Below, one piece after another: positions 9,280-20,384 of a stretch of 64,000 nucleotides of DNA (positions within the stretch are counted from its first letter, which is position 1; the number at the start of each line of letters is the position of its first letter). This DNA is from Microvirga sp052114605 (lineage in GTDB: Bacteria; Pseudomonadota; Alphaproteobacteria; Rhizobiales; Beijerinckiaceae). The notes beneath the pieces are model-generated. The model saw nothing but the letters and a program-made list of their open reading frames with translations, was not told the DNA's origin and ran no database searches. The translations under genes were made by a program, and so were the position numbers. The stretch covers positions 62,001 to 126,000 of the forward strand of contig NZ_JBFRFB010000005.1 in assembly GCF_052114605.1 (NCBI RefSeq), read 5' to 3'.

Positions 9280-9666
9280 TTACGTGCTCATATTAAGTGA
9301 CGGATTATCTTTGAAAATCTGCTCTAATAAGAATTCGTCTCGCACTGATAGGAGCAACGCCCTCGCCATATCTCCGTCACGCGCTGCCATACAGAGGTTT
9401 ATTAATTGATGGGCAGAAAAACCTTGATAAAATTCATCCTTGATAGTAGATAATATAGCAATTGCTTCACTTCGAATTTTTGCAAAGCGTTCCCGCTCGT
9501 AAGATCGCAACTCATCATCGGTGTGATTAAGGCCTTCAACTGACATCTGCGCTATATCGCATTTCAGCTTAACAGCCATCGCTTTCTGAGCATCTTCATC
9601 AGTATCGACATCTGAGGATTGGCTCTCAGCCTGATTTTTCTGCGATCGCTTGAATAGCCCAAACAT
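9280..9666 (-). CDS. Orphan hypothetical protein in AT-rich insert between trpB and trpA
   Basis: This 128-residue protein starts with a short basic MFGLFKRSQKN segment, has an acidic Asp/Glu-rich stretch (residues 18-27), then a mostly helical region with EEL/ERER-type charge patterns. I recognise no family and see no signal peptide or membrane segment. Base composition is far from its neighbours: in bases 9421-9480 only 17 of 60 are G or C. The ribosome binding site is weak. It lies in the same direction as the trp genes and may be read through with them. The composition and the broken trpBA junction suggest acquisition by transfer. Confidence 0.65.
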   Translation of the reverse strand: MFGLFKRSQKNQAESQSSDVDTDEDAQKAMAVKLKCDIAQMSVEGLNHTDDELRSYERERFAKIRSEAIAILSTIKDEFYQGFSAHQLINLCMAARDGDMARALLLSVRDEFLLEQIFKDNPSLNMST

Positions 9667-9697
9667 CTTGCGTTCCCAATAAGAGACAAAGTGTAGC

Positions 9698-10918
<1,221 letters not shown>

Positions 10919-10942
10919 GGGCTGTCCTATTCGTGACGTTAT

Positions 10943-10986
10943 GCATTTCCCGCAAAAAGCGGCTGCCGGTTTTCGGCAGGAAATGC
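10943..10986. repeat. Interrupted palindrome between trpF and trpB
   Basis: Outer arms GCATTTCC and GGAAATGC enclose an inner hairpin CTGCCG-GTTTT-CGGCAG and a small CGC-AAAAA-GCG hairpin. It looks like a dispersed REP-type element rather than a terminator, since no T-run follows on either strand. Confidence 0.6.
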
Positions 10987-10993
10987 GGAAGCC

Positions 10994-11653
10994 TTAATGC
11001 TGGGCAGCGAATGCTGTCCGGGCCGCCTTGACGAAGGCTTTGATCCTCGCCGGATCCTTGAGACCCGGTCCGCTTTCCACCCCTGACGACACATCGACGG
11101 CGAAGGGTCGCGTGACCCTGATCGCCTCCGCCACGTTGTCGGGGTTGAGCCCTCCTGACAACATGAAGGAGAGACGCGGGTCAAGTCCGTTCAGCAGGCC
11201 CCAGTCGAAGGAAACGCCGTTGCCGCCGGGCAAGGCATCCGCCATGCGGGGCGGCTTGGCGTCGAGCAGGATAGGCTCTGCCCCTCCGGCATAGGGCGCA
11301 AGCGCCGTCAGATCGCCCTTCTCGGCGATGCCGAGGGCCTTCATGACGGGGCGGCGCACCATGGAGCGGATTTCCGCAACGCGCTCCGGGGTTTCGTGTC
11401 CATGCAGCTGGATCAGGTCAGGGTTGATGGCCTCGACCGCCTGGGCAACTTCCTCGTCGCCCGGGTCCACCAGCAGGACGACGCGCTGGGCGCGGCCCTT
11501 AGCCTGCAGGGCGAGGCGGTGGCCGAGGTCGAGAGTGACGTGGCGTGGGCTCTTCGGATACCGCACGAAACCGACCATGTCCGCGCCGGCATCCAGCGCG
11601 GCGGCCAAGGTTTCGGGTGTCGAGAGCCCGCAGATCTTGATCAGGTTGTTCAT
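10994..11653 (-). CDS. trpF: Phosphoribosylanthranilate isomerase
   Basis: This 219-residue TIM-barrel enzyme performs the Amadori step of tryptophan synthesis. The catalytic Cys is at position 8 (IKICGL) and the phosphate-binding LSGGLNPDN and DVSSGVE blocks are present. It is the first trp gene of the minus-strand trpF-trpB-trpA block and lies 9 bp after the ornithine cyclodeaminase homologue, so it may be co-transcribed with it. Confidence 0.96.
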   Translation of the reverse strand: MNNLIKICGLSTPETLAAALDAGADMVGFVRYPKSPRHVTLDLGHRLALQAKGRAQRVVLLVDPGDEEVAQAVEAINPDLIQLHGHETPERVAEIRSMVRRPVMKALGIAEKGDLTALAPYAGGAEPILLDAKPPRMADALPGGNGVSFDWGLLNGLDPRLSFMLSGGLNPDNVAEAIRVTRPFAVDVSSGVESGPGLKDPARIKAFVKAARTAFAAQH

Positions 11654-11662
11654 CGTTACATT

Positions 11663-12610
11663 TTACGACGGAATGGCCGTCGAGCGCCATACCAGGATTG
11701 CCGCAGCCAAATCCTCCAGCGCCGTACCCACCGACTTGAAGGTGGTGATCGCCTTCTCCGCCCGCAAATGGGGCTTCCGGCAGAGATCCGAGAGCGTACC
11801 GCGCACATGATCCGGCGTGATGGCGCCCGATTGCAGGGACAGGGCGACATCGCCGCCTTCGCTGCGCGCCGCATCAGTGTCGATATAGATTTCGGACCGG
11901 CGTAGCGCCTCGTCGTCGGCCTCGCGCATTTTCAGGTTGAAGGCCCCCACGAGATCGAGATGGGCGCCCTCCTTCAGCCATTCACCCTTGACGATGGGTG
12001 AGCTCGAGAGCGTGGCACAGGACACGAGATCGGCCTCCCGCACCGCGCCTTCGAGATCGGTGACGGCTCTGACCGGCAACCCTTCCGCGCGCAGCTCGGC
12101 AGCGAGGCTTTCGGCCTTTTCCGGACGGTGGTTCCAGAGGGCAACCTCGCGGATCGGACGCTGGCTCATATGGGCGCGGATGAGGAAGGGCGCGAGAGAG
12201 CCTGAACCCACCATGACCATGCGGCTGGCATCCTTGCGGGCGAGATAGCGCGCCGCGAGCGCGGACGCGGCAGCCGTGCGCCAGACGGTGAGGCGCGTGC
12301 CGTCGAGCACGGCCATGGGCTCGCCCGTCTCGCCGTTCATGAGCAGATAGGAGGCGAGCACGCTCGGCAGGTTGTGCTTGCCATTCTCGGGAAACACGGA
12401 CACGACCTTCACGCCCATGAAGCCGCCCGGCGTGGCAGGGCCGCTCCAGGCGGGCATGAGCAGCAGCGTGCCGTGAGCGGCGGGGTGCTCCACCTCGTGG
12501 TGGTGGCGCACCGGCGTGACCATGTCGCCGGCGAAGGCCTCCGCCAGCGCATCCACCAGGGCCGGAAAGGTGAGAACCTGATCGATCTCGGCGGAGCTGA
12601 TGACGCGCAT
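11663..12610 (-). CDS. Ornithine cyclodeaminase / mu-crystallin family protein
   Basis: This 315-residue NAD(P)-dependent enzyme belongs to the ornithine cyclodeaminase/mu-crystallin family. Members deaminate or reduce amino or imino acids. The Rossmann motif VGSGSLAPF lies near residue 152, and substrate-side blocks GVKVVSVFPEN and LDGTRLTVWRTAA are present. The exact substrate (ornithine, alanine, proline imine) cannot be read from the sequence. It sits between the lapA-like gene and trpF. Confidence 0.85.
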   Translation of the reverse strand: MRVISSAEIDQVLTFPALVDALAEAFAGDMVTPVRHHHEVEHPAAHGTLLLMPAWSGPATPGGFMGVKVVSVFPENGKHNLPSVLASYLLMNGETGEPMAVLDGTRLTVWRTAAASALAARYLARKDASRMVMVGSGSLAPFLIRAHMSQRPIREVALWNHRPEKAESLAAELRAEGLPVRAVTDLEGAVREADLVSCATLSSSPIVKGEWLKEGAHLDLVGAFNLKMREADDEALRRSEIYIDTDAARSEGGDVALSLQSGAITPDHVRGTLSDLCRKPHLRAEKAITTFKSVGTALEDLAAAILVWRSTAIPS

Positions 12611-12649
12611 GGCTATGGAAGACCTGATGGGCTTCTAGAAGTCGGAGAA

Positions 12650-13009
12650 CTAGAAACCTTGGGAAGGGGACGAAGGCAATGTGGCGGGCAGCGTCGTCGC
12701 GGTGCCGTTCTGGCTGCGCAGACGCTCGGTCTCATAGCGCAGCTGGGTCGCCTCGCGACGGAATTGGCGGCGGGCCTTGCGCGTCTTGCCCTGCGCCAGC
12801 CAGCTTGCCGTTCCGCCGATGAGCACGCCCACCATGACGGCGGCGAAGATCACGGCAAAGAGCGGCAGCTGCGTCGCGAATTCCGGCGCGGCTTGCGAGA
12901 ACGGATCGAGCGACAGGGTCACCGGCGCGCGGTTCGCCACGGCCAGCAGCACGATCAGGATCGCGATGGGAAGAAGAATGAGCGCCTTCAGAAAACGAAT
13001 CACGAGCAC
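12650..13009 (-). CDS. LapA-like (DUF1049) inner-membrane protein
   Basis: This 119-residue protein has two hydrophobic segments (about residues 9-27 and 50-72) with the NRAPVTLSLDP turn between them, then a basic cytoplasmic coiled-coil tail rich in Arg and Gln. This is the lipopolysaccharide-assembly LapA/DUF1049 layout, often found next to ihfB as here (11 bp away). In enterobacteria LapA works with LapB on LpxC turnover; no lapB is seen here. Confidence 0.8.
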   Translation of the reverse strand: MLVIRFLKALILLPIAILIVLLAVANRAPVTLSLDPFSQAAPEFATQLPLFAVIFAAVMVGVLIGGTASWLAQGKTRKARRQFRREATQLRYETERLRSQNGTATTLPATLPSSPSQGF

Positions 13010-13020
13010 CTCTTGAAGCG

Positions 13021-13335
13021 TTACTGCGCCGCCGCGGCCTTCAGCACTTTCGAGGACGACGTGTTGAGCCGCTGACGCATTTCCTTGCCCGTCTTGAACA
13101 CGGGCACGACCTTTTCGGAGATGGAAACGGATTCGCCCGTGCGCGGGTTGCGGCCCGTGCGGGCATCCCGCTTCTTCACCGAGAACGCGCCGAAACCGCG
13201 CAGCTCCACCCGGTCGCCGCGGGAGAGCGCATCGGCGATGGTATCGAGGATCGCGTTCACGATCTTCTCCACGTCGCGTTGGTACAAATGCGGGTTCTGC
13301 TCAGCGATTTTGAGCACGAGTTCAGACTTGATCAT
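13021..13335 (-). CDS. ihfB: Integration host factor beta subunit
   Basis: This 104-residue HU/IHF-family DNA-bending protein begins MIKSELVLKIAEQ. It has the RVELRGFGAFSVKKRDAR arm and the NPRTGE tip that inserts into the DNA minor groove. The C-terminal extension is rich in Ala and Lys. It lies downstream of sppA on the same strand. The partner subunit IhfA is not encoded in this window. Confidence 0.95.
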   Translation of the reverse strand: MIKSELVLKIAEQNPHLYQRDVEKIVNAILDTIADALSRGDRVELRGFGAFSVKKRDARTGRNPRTGESVSISEKVVPVFKTGKEMRQRLNTSSSKVLKAAAAQ

Positions 13336-13361
13336 GGAAAGGCTATATCTTTGACGTTGCT

Positions 13362-14327
13362 TTATTTTTCGGAAGGGTGCCAGACAGCTAGGAGGCCGTC
13401 AAGCCGGGCGACTTCCGCATGGGCATCCGCCCTGCGGAGAGCCTCGGCCGCTCCCTGGAAGCCCAGGAGGTCGACCATGGCCGCCGAGGCGGCGAAAACG
13501 GAAAAGTCGCGGTCGGAGCGCGGCTTCCAATCGCGAATCGGAAGATTCTTGGAAACGCCCTTCTGCTGCTCGAGCCAGACGACCGCATCGCGCTCGCCGC
13601 CGAGCTTGTCCACGAGCTTCATGGGCACGCCCTGACGGCCGCTGAACACCTGTCCGGTGGAAGCGGCGGCAAGCTCGCCCTCGTTCAGACGGCGGCGCTC
13701 GCGCACCAGCGCCTTGAACCAGTCATAGGTGTCGTTGACCACCAGCTGGGTCGCGGCGCGCGCTTCCGGCGAGGTGGGCGTGAAGGGATTCGGTTCCGCC
13801 TTGAGAGGCGCCGATTTGATCGTCTCGACCTTGACGCCGACATTCCCGAGAAGGCCGGAAAGATCGGGATACTGGAACAGCACACCGACCGATCCCACGA
13901 GTGAGGTCTCGCGGGCCACGATGTAATCGGAGGCGATGGCCGTGATATAGCCGCCGGACGCGGCGGTGCCGTCCACGAAGGCCACGACCGGCTTCTTCTC
14001 GGCGAGCTTGCGGATGTTGCGGAAAAGCTCCTCCGATCCCGTCGTGGTGCCCCCGGGGCTGTTGATGGAAATCACCACGCCCTGCACCGAGCTGGAATCG
14101 CTCACCCGCTCCATGAGATCGGCAAGGCGCTGGTTGCCGGTGATCACGCCATTGACGGAAATGCGGGCGATCTGGTTCTGCACGGAGCCGTAGCCTAACC
14201 GGTCGGCGGACGCATAGCCGATGGCGGCCACGGCTGCGATTAACCCTGAGAACCCCGCGATGCGCCAGAAGGACAACTTGCGGCGCAGACGGCGGCGGTC
14301 GGCGATGGCTTCTGCATCGATGGACAT
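13362..14327 (-). CDS. sppA: Signal peptide peptidase SppA (S49 family)
   Basis: This 321-residue membrane-anchored serine protease degrades leftover signal peptides. One N-terminal transmembrane segment (about residues 22-40) follows a strongly basic stretch. The nucleophile is likely Ser124 in GTAASGGY, with the general-base lysine in the IKSAPLK segment (residues 170-176). It is the short, single-domain form of the family. It follows rpsA after that gene's terminator and precedes ihfB. Confidence 0.93.
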   Translation of the reverse strand: MSIDAEAIADRRRLRRKLSFWRIAGFSGLIAAVAAIGYASADRLGYGSVQNQIARISVNGVITGNQRLADLMERVSDSSSVQGVVISINSPGGTTTGSEELFRNIRKLAEKKPVVAFVDGTAASGGYITAIASDYIVARETSLVGSVGVLFQYPDLSGLLGNVGVKVETIKSAPLKAEPNPFTPTSPEARAATQLVVNDTYDWFKALVRERRRLNEGELAAASTGQVFSGRQGVPMKLVDKLGGERDAVVWLEQQKGVSKNLPIRDWKPRSDRDFSVFAASAAMVDLLGFQGAAEALRRADAHAEVARLDGLLAVWHPSEK

Positions 14328-14473
14328 CGTTCGTCTCTAACTCGCTACGATTTTACGAAGGGGGCACCCTATTGCGAAGGCACATAGGGCGGCAAGGGAG
14401 TGAGCCAACAAAAAAGCCGTGCGATGGCGCGGACTTCCGTGAAACAGTCCGAACAAAGTTGTGGTGCATGTTT

Positions 14474-14497
14474 CCTTCTCCCCTTTGCGGGAGAGGG
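14474..14497. repeat. Short pyrimidine/purine palindrome in rpsA-sppA spacer
   Basis: CCTTCTCCC and GGGAGAGGG are complementary at eight of nine positions around a six-base loop. The same style of hairpin occurs at 34949-34975, which suggests a small dispersed repeat. Confidence 0.5.
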
Positions 14498-14516
14498 AAG
14501 AGGAGCACCTCTCCAA

Positions 14517-14549
14517 AACAAAAAATCCCCGGGCCGGAGCCCGGGGATC
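14517..14549 (-). terminator. Rho-independent terminator of rpsA
   Basis: Perfect 10-bp arms (14525-14534 and 14539-14548, ATCCCCGGGC and its complement) with a 4-base loop are followed on the minus strand by a run of T. It lies about 28 bases past the rpsA stop. Confidence 0.9.
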
Positions 14550-14576
14550 CATCAGATTCTCAATGCTGAGAATCGA

Positions 14577-16274
14577 TTACTTCTTGCCGGCCTTGTTGAG
14601 GGCGGCGCCCAGGATGTCGCCGAGCGACGCGCCTGAGTCGGCCGAGCCGTACTGAGCCATGGCTTCCTTCTCCTCAGCGACCTCGAGGGCCTTGATGGAG
14701 ACGGTAACGCGGCGGGCCTTGCGGTCGAACTGCGTGACGCGGGCATCGAGCTTCTCGCCGGCGGCGAAGCGCTCGGGGCGCTGGTCGGCGCGGTCACGAG
14801 CAAGCTCGTTGCGCTTGATGAAGGAGGTCAGGTCGGAATCGACCAGCTTCACTTCCAGGCCGCCATCCTTCACCTCGAGAACCTCGCAGGTGACGATCTG
14901 GCCCTTCTTCAGCTCGCCGGCTTCGGCGAAGGGGTCGCCGGCCAGCTGCTTGATGCCGAGCGAGATGCGCTCCTTCTCGACGTCCACGTCGAGAACCTGA
15001 GCGCGAACCATGTCGCCCTTCTTGAACTCGTCGATGACCTGCTCGCCCGGCTTGTTCCAGTCGAGGTCCGAGAGGTGGACCATGCCGTCGACGTCGTTCT
15101 CGAGGCCGATGAACAGACCGAACTCGGTCTTGTTCTTCACCTCGCCCTCGACCTCGGTGCCGACAGGGTGCTTCTCGGCGAAGGCCTCCCACGGGTTCTG
15201 GAGCGTCTGCTTCAGGCCGAGCGAGATACGGCGCTTCACCTGATCGACTTCGAGGATCACGACCTCAACCTCTTGCGAGGTGGAGATGATCTTGCCGGGG
15301 TGAACGTTCTTCTTCGTCCAGGACATCTCGGAGACGTGGATCAGGCCTTCGATGCCCGGCTCCAGCTCAACGAACGCACCGTAATCGGTGATATTCGTAA
15401 CGCGGCCCTTCAGCTTTGCCTGGACCGGGTAGCGGGCGGCGATGCCCTCCCACGGATCGGCGAGCAGCTGCTTGATGCCGAGCGAGATGCGGTGCGTCTC
15501 GTGATTGATCTTGATGATCTTCACCTTGACCGTCTGGCCGATGTTTACGACCTCGGACGGGTGGTTCACGCGGCGCCATGCCATGTCGGTGACGTGCAGC
15601 AGGCCGTCGATGCCGCCGAGATCAACGAACGCACCGTACTCGGTGATGTTCTTGACCACGCCGTCGATGACCTGACCCTCTTCGAGGTTCGCCACGAGCT
15701 CGGAGCGCTGCTCGGCGCGGCTCTCTTCGAGAACCGTGCGGCGCGACACGACGATATTGCCGCGGCGGCGATCCATCTTGAGGATCTGGAACGGCTGAGA
15801 CACGCCCATGAGCGGGGTGACGTCGCGCACGGGACGGATATCGACCTGCGAGCGGGGCAGGAACGCCACGGCGCCGTCGAGGTCGACCGTGTAGCCGCCC
15901 TTCACCTGGTTGAAGATCGTACCGTTGACGCGCTCCTGGGCCTCGAAGGCCTTCTCGAGCTTCACCCACGACTCTTCGCGGCGGGCCTTGTCACGGGAGA
16001 TTACGGCCTCGCCCAGCGCATTCTCGATGCGCTCGACATAAACCTCGACCTCATCGCCGACATTGACGGTCTGGTCGCGGTTGGGGCCGGCAAATTCTTT
16101 CAGAGCGACGCGACCTTCGGTCTTGGCGCCGATATCGATGACCGCGACGTCTTTTTCGATCGCGACCACCTTACCCTTGACGACCGAACCTTCGCTGATT
16201 TCGTTCGTAAGGAAGGATTCTTCGAGCAGAGCAGCAAAGTCTTCACGGCTCGGCTGTTGGAAAGCTGCAGACAT
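14577..16274 (-). CDS. rpsA: 30S ribosomal protein S1
   Basis: This 565-residue RNA-binding protein helps the 30S subunit bind and unfold mRNA. Six S1 (OB-fold) repeats are recognisable. The later ones show the ITDYGAFVEL or ITEYGAFVDL signature and the RISLGIKQL ending, and the first two are more divergent, as in E. coli S1. The C-terminus ends in a Lys-rich AALNKAGKK tail. Strong ribosomal expression fits the terminator that follows. The cmk gene, the usual upstream partner, is not present next to it. Confidence 0.97.
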   Translation of the reverse strand: MSAAFQQPSREDFAALLEESFLTNEISEGSVVKGKVVAIEKDVAVIDIGAKTEGRVALKEFAGPNRDQTVNVGDEVEVYVERIENALGEAVISRDKARREESWVKLEKAFEAQERVNGTIFNQVKGGYTVDLDGAVAFLPRSQVDIRPVRDVTPLMGVSQPFQILKMDRRRGNIVVSRRTVLEESRAEQRSELVANLEEGQVIDGVVKNITEYGAFVDLGGIDGLLHVTDMAWRRVNHPSEVVNIGQTVKVKIIKINHETHRISLGIKQLLADPWEGIAARYPVQAKLKGRVTNITDYGAFVELEPGIEGLIHVSEMSWTKKNVHPGKIISTSQEVEVVILEVDQVKRRISLGLKQTLQNPWEAFAEKHPVGTEVEGEVKNKTEFGLFIGLENDVDGMVHLSDLDWNKPGEQVIDEFKKGDMVRAQVLDVDVEKERISLGIKQLAGDPFAEAGELKKGQIVTCEVLEVKDGGLEVKLVDSDLTSFIKRNELARDRADQRPERFAAGEKLDARVTQFDRKARRVTVSIKALEVAEEKEAMAQYGSADSGASLGDILGAALNKAGKK

Positions 16275-16598
16275 AGGTTCTCCTGAATGGCCCTGGTTTA
16301 AGGGGCAACGCCGGCGGCTCGTGTGAACGGGCCGTTTCCAGCCGCCGCTGCCAGGAACGCCCCTTTAGGGCCATGTCCCAGGCATGCCGCTCTAAAGAGC
16401 GGGCCGGCGTATCATCGACGGATGGAAACGCTTTATCTTCAAGACTTTACCGGAACGCCGCCGGGGCGCGAAAACCGCACCCTCAGATGGCAGCACAACG
16501 CCAATATCTGTCGGATGGGCGTTCCTTTATCCCAATTGGCCTTGGATCACAAGCTTTTCAAGGATTTGCCCCGGACAACAACCCAGTCTGCCGCCCGA
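16275..16598. other. Non-coding stretch upstream of rpsA
   Basis: About 320 bp lie between the rpsA start and the end of the isomerase gene, both minus-strand. It must hold the rpsA promoter and leader. A short plus-strand ORF from 16422 has no recognisable similarity and runs into the opposite gene, so I do not call it. No convincing promoter boxes were picked out. Confidence 0.5.
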
Positions 16599-17228
16599 TC
16601 AAACCGGCCAGTCCGAGCGCCGGGCCTGGGCCAGGGCCCAATCGAGGGCCTGTTCGAGCCGGTCGTTGCCCCAGAACAGCTCTCCATCCTCCGCGATGAA
16701 GGTGGGCGAACCGAAGAGGCCCCGGGACTTGGCCTCCTCGCCCATTCGTCGTAGCCGGGTCTTGTGGGCCTCGTCCTGCGCCTGTGCCATCACCGCCTCG
16801 GCATCGAGCCCGAGCCCGGTCAGGATGTCGGCCAGAACCTGCGGATCGGAGATGTCCCGCCCTTCGCCGAACTCCGCCGTATAGACAGCCTTGGTGAAAA
16901 CCGGCGTCCAGCCCGTCTCTGTGCCGAGAAGAGCGAGGCGGGCGGCGAACAGGCTGTTCTGCGGGAATGTCTTTGGCCGGTAGAACGGCAGGCCGAGACG
17001 GGCGGCCTCGCGCTCCATATCGCGCCACATGTAGCGGCCCTTGTCGGGAAAGATGTTGAACGGCGAGGATTCCAGGCCTTGAGCCTTGAAGAGGGGCCCC
17101 AAGAGAAACGGCCGCCACAGCAGCGTCACCCCCGCCTCCTCCGCCGCCTTCTCGATACGCATGGCGGCGAGATAGGAATAGGTGGACGCGAACTCGTACC
17201 AGAACTCGAAAATCGGCTTGCGGATCAT
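16599..17228 (-). CDS. DsbA-fold 2-hydroxychromene-2-carboxylate isomerase family protein
   Basis: This 209-residue thioredoxin-fold (kappa-class GST-like) protein carries the FEFWYEFASTYSYLAA start, where the Ser/Thr before Tyr is the glutathione-contact region of HCCA isomerases. FLLGPLFKAQG, a central helical insert, and the GLFGSPTFIAEDGELFWGNDRL ending with its cis-Pro are further matches. The start at 17228 is preferred because the 21 upstream residues do not match the family. Family members act in naphthalene degradation, but most are of unknown role. Confidence 0.85.
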   Translation of the reverse strand: MIRKPIFEFWYEFASTYSYLAAMRIEKAAEEAGVTLLWRPFLLGPLFKAQGLESSPFNIFPDKGRYMWRDMEREAARLGLPFYRPKTFPQNSLFAARLALLGTETGWTPVFTKAVYTAEFGEGRDISDPQVLADILTGLGLDAEAVMAQAQDEAHKTRLRRMGEEAKSRGLFGSPTFIAEDGELFWGNDRLEQALDWALAQARRSDWPV

Positions 17229-17493
17229 GGCTTTCTCAACTGCCGGACCCGCTGAGGCAGCACCTGACCTAAACGGCCAATCCGGATGCATTCCACCTAA
17301 ACCATTCCATCACGTTCTGGCAGACCCTCTTATTCCTGCCAGGAATGCAGCAAAAGCATACCATTCCCAACACCTTGCCGATTTCACCCGACAACCGCTC
17401 CAGCCACGATAAGGATCGTAGGGTCAAAAGTCCCTTCCCCTTTTGGGTCCGATGTTCTAAGTCGCGGGCACCCTTATCAATGGAACCTTTGCT
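17229..17493. other. Divergent regulatory region between isomerase gene and argG
   Basis: About 265 bp must contain promoters for both directions. It includes a degenerate palindrome around 17417-17455 (GGGTCAAAAG then CTTTTGGGTCCGATG), related to the element at 59903-59951. No clear operator for an arginine regulator was recognised. Confidence 0.45.
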
Positions 17494-18726
<1,233 letters not shown>

Positions 18727-18730
18727 GACC

Positions 18731-19273
18731 ATGAATGCGTCGGTCATCGCCATCAACCGCAGCCCGACGCATTCCTTTTCCAAGCCGAATGTAGAAAGTA
18801 TCCGGCTTCTTGCCGGTCTCGGTATCGAAGGTGACGCTCATGCGGGAGAAACGGTGAAGCACCGCTCCCGCGTGAAGGCCGATCCCACACAGCCGAACCT
18901 GCGCCAGGTTCATCTCATTCATTCGGAGCTTTTCGACGAGCTTTCCGCAAAGGGATTCTTCGTCGCGCCGGGTGAGATGGGCGAGAACATCACCACGCGC
19001 GGCATCGACCTGCTCGCTCTTCCTGTCGGCGCCAAGCTGCAGATCGGTGCATCCGCCGTGGTGGAAGTGACGGGACTGCGCAACCCTTGCGTCCAGATCG
19101 ACCGCTTCCAGAAAGGCCTCATGAAGGCAGTGCTCGACCGCCACAGCGAAGGTGAACTCGTCCGCAAATCCGGCGTGATGGGAATAGTTCTCGCAGGCGG
19201 CGAAGTTCGCGCGGGTGATGCGATTTCCGTCACGCTGCCTACCGAGCCGCATCGCCGGCTTGAACCGGTCTGA
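18731..19273 (+). CDS. MOSC domain protein
   Basis: This 180-residue protein has a MOSC (molybdenum cofactor sulfurase C-terminal) domain. Visible signs are GLGIEGDAHAGETVKHRSR, GEMGENITTRGIDLLALP and the conserved cysteine in LRNPCVQID. Such stand-alone MOSC proteins are thought to carry or transfer sulfur in metal-sulfur cofactor metabolism, and some resemble YiiM, which reduces N-hydroxylated compounds. The ATG at 18731, 4 bp after argG, is preferred over an upstream start overlapping argG. Confidence 0.88.
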   Translation: MNASVIAINRSPTHSFSKPNVESIRLLAGLGIEGDAHAGETVKHRSRVKADPTQPNLRQVHLIHSELFDELSAKGFFVAPGEMGENITTRGIDLLALPVGAKLQIGASAVVEVTGLRNPCVQIDRFQKGLMKAVLDRHSEGELVRKSGVMGIVLAGGEVRAGDAISVTLPTEPHRRLEPV

Positions 19274-19347
19274 CCGCATCACGCTTGCCTCCCCTGACAT
19301 CCGTCCTATCCTGAATTGATCCTGTCCTTGCGCTGACGAGGTCGATC

Positions 19348-20205
19348 ATGGCCCAGGCTAAGCCGGACGATCTGACCATTCGCGTCATGTCACGTGAGGA
19401 TCTCGACAGAGCCGTCGATTGGGCGGCCACTGAGGGATGGAATCCTGGCCTCAAGGATGCTGAGTGTTTTCAAGTCGCCGATCCTGCGGGCTTCCTCATG
19501 GGCTTTGCGGGCGATGAACCTGTCGCCGCGATCTCGGTCGTGCGTTATGGCGATAAATTCGGCTTTCTCGGCCTCTACATCGTGCGGCCCGAGTGGCGCG
19601 GACGCGGCTTCGGCTATCGGCTTTGGCAGGCTGGGATGGAGCATCTGAAGGATCGCGTCGTGGGGCTCGACGGTGTCGTCGCCCAACAGGCGAATTATGC
19701 ACGCTCCGGTTTCGTGCTGGCGCATCGTAACGTGCGCTTCTGCGGCACGCCGCAGATCGATGCACCGGAGGATGCGCGGTTGCAGTCGGTGAGCCCCGCC
19801 CTTGTCGCGGATGTGCTCTCCTATGATCGGCCGTTCTTCCCAGCCGCGCGAGAAACCTTTCTGCGATGTTGGCTCAAGTCCGACGCGCGTGAAGCCTTGG
19901 CTTTCGTGGAGGATGGTTCGGTCAGAGGCTACGGTGTCGTGCGGGCCTGCCGAAGCGGCTTCAAGATCGGGCCGCTCTTCGCCAATAGTGACAGCGAAGC
20001 CGAGCTTCTGTTTCGCGCGCTTGCCTCGAAGGCGAAGGGCGCCCCGGTCTTCCTGGACATTCCTGAGCCGAACGAGGCTGCTATCCGCCTTGCCATGCGC
20101 CATGGCTTGTCGCCGATCTTCGAGACGGCCCGCATGTATCGCGGCCAGTGCCCCGACCTGCCCTTGTCCCGGGCATATGGCATCACGACCTACGAGCTTG
20201 GATGA
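19348..20205 (+). CDS. GNAT family acetyltransferase with second GNAT-like half
   Basis: This 285-residue protein has an N-terminal GNAT domain with the acetyl-CoA loop VRPEWRGRGFGYRLW near residues 75-90. A C-terminal half (about 150-285) looks like a second, degenerate acetyltransferase fold (VEDGSVRGYGVVR, then a helix-strand end). This arrangement is seen in YitH-like GNAT proteins of unknown substrate. Its own promoter probably lies in the 74-bp gap after the MOSC gene. Confidence 0.8.
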   Translation: MAQAKPDDLTIRVMSREDLDRAVDWAATEGWNPGLKDAECFQVADPAGFLMGFAGDEPVAAISVVRYGDKFGFLGLYIVRPEWRGRGFGYRLWQAGMEHLKDRVVGLDGVVAQQANYARSGFVLAHRNVRFCGTPQIDAPEDARLQSVSPALVADVLSYDRPFFPAARETFLRCWLKSDAREALAFVEDGSVRGYGVVRACRSGFKIGPLFANSDSEAELLFRALASKAKGAPVFLDIPEPNEAAIRLAMRHGLSPIFETARMYRGQCPDLPLSRAYGITTYELG

Positions 20206-20384
20206 TTACCAGTGCGAACGGCCAAGTGGAACGGGAACAGATGCACCCTATATTTGTTTTTCGTCCCACCGTTGAACACCGAGCCTGCGCCTCCCGCCTT
20301 TTGAGGCGGCTTGCATGACCTCCTCGGCCAAGCTTGCTAAGTGGTGCCATAGCGTTCAAGGAGGGTGCGAAAGTCTCGCGCCTG

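Noticed and set aside
16323..16754. Plus-strand ORF upstream of rpsA
   Set aside because: The start and composition are weak and it runs through the end of the isomerase gene.
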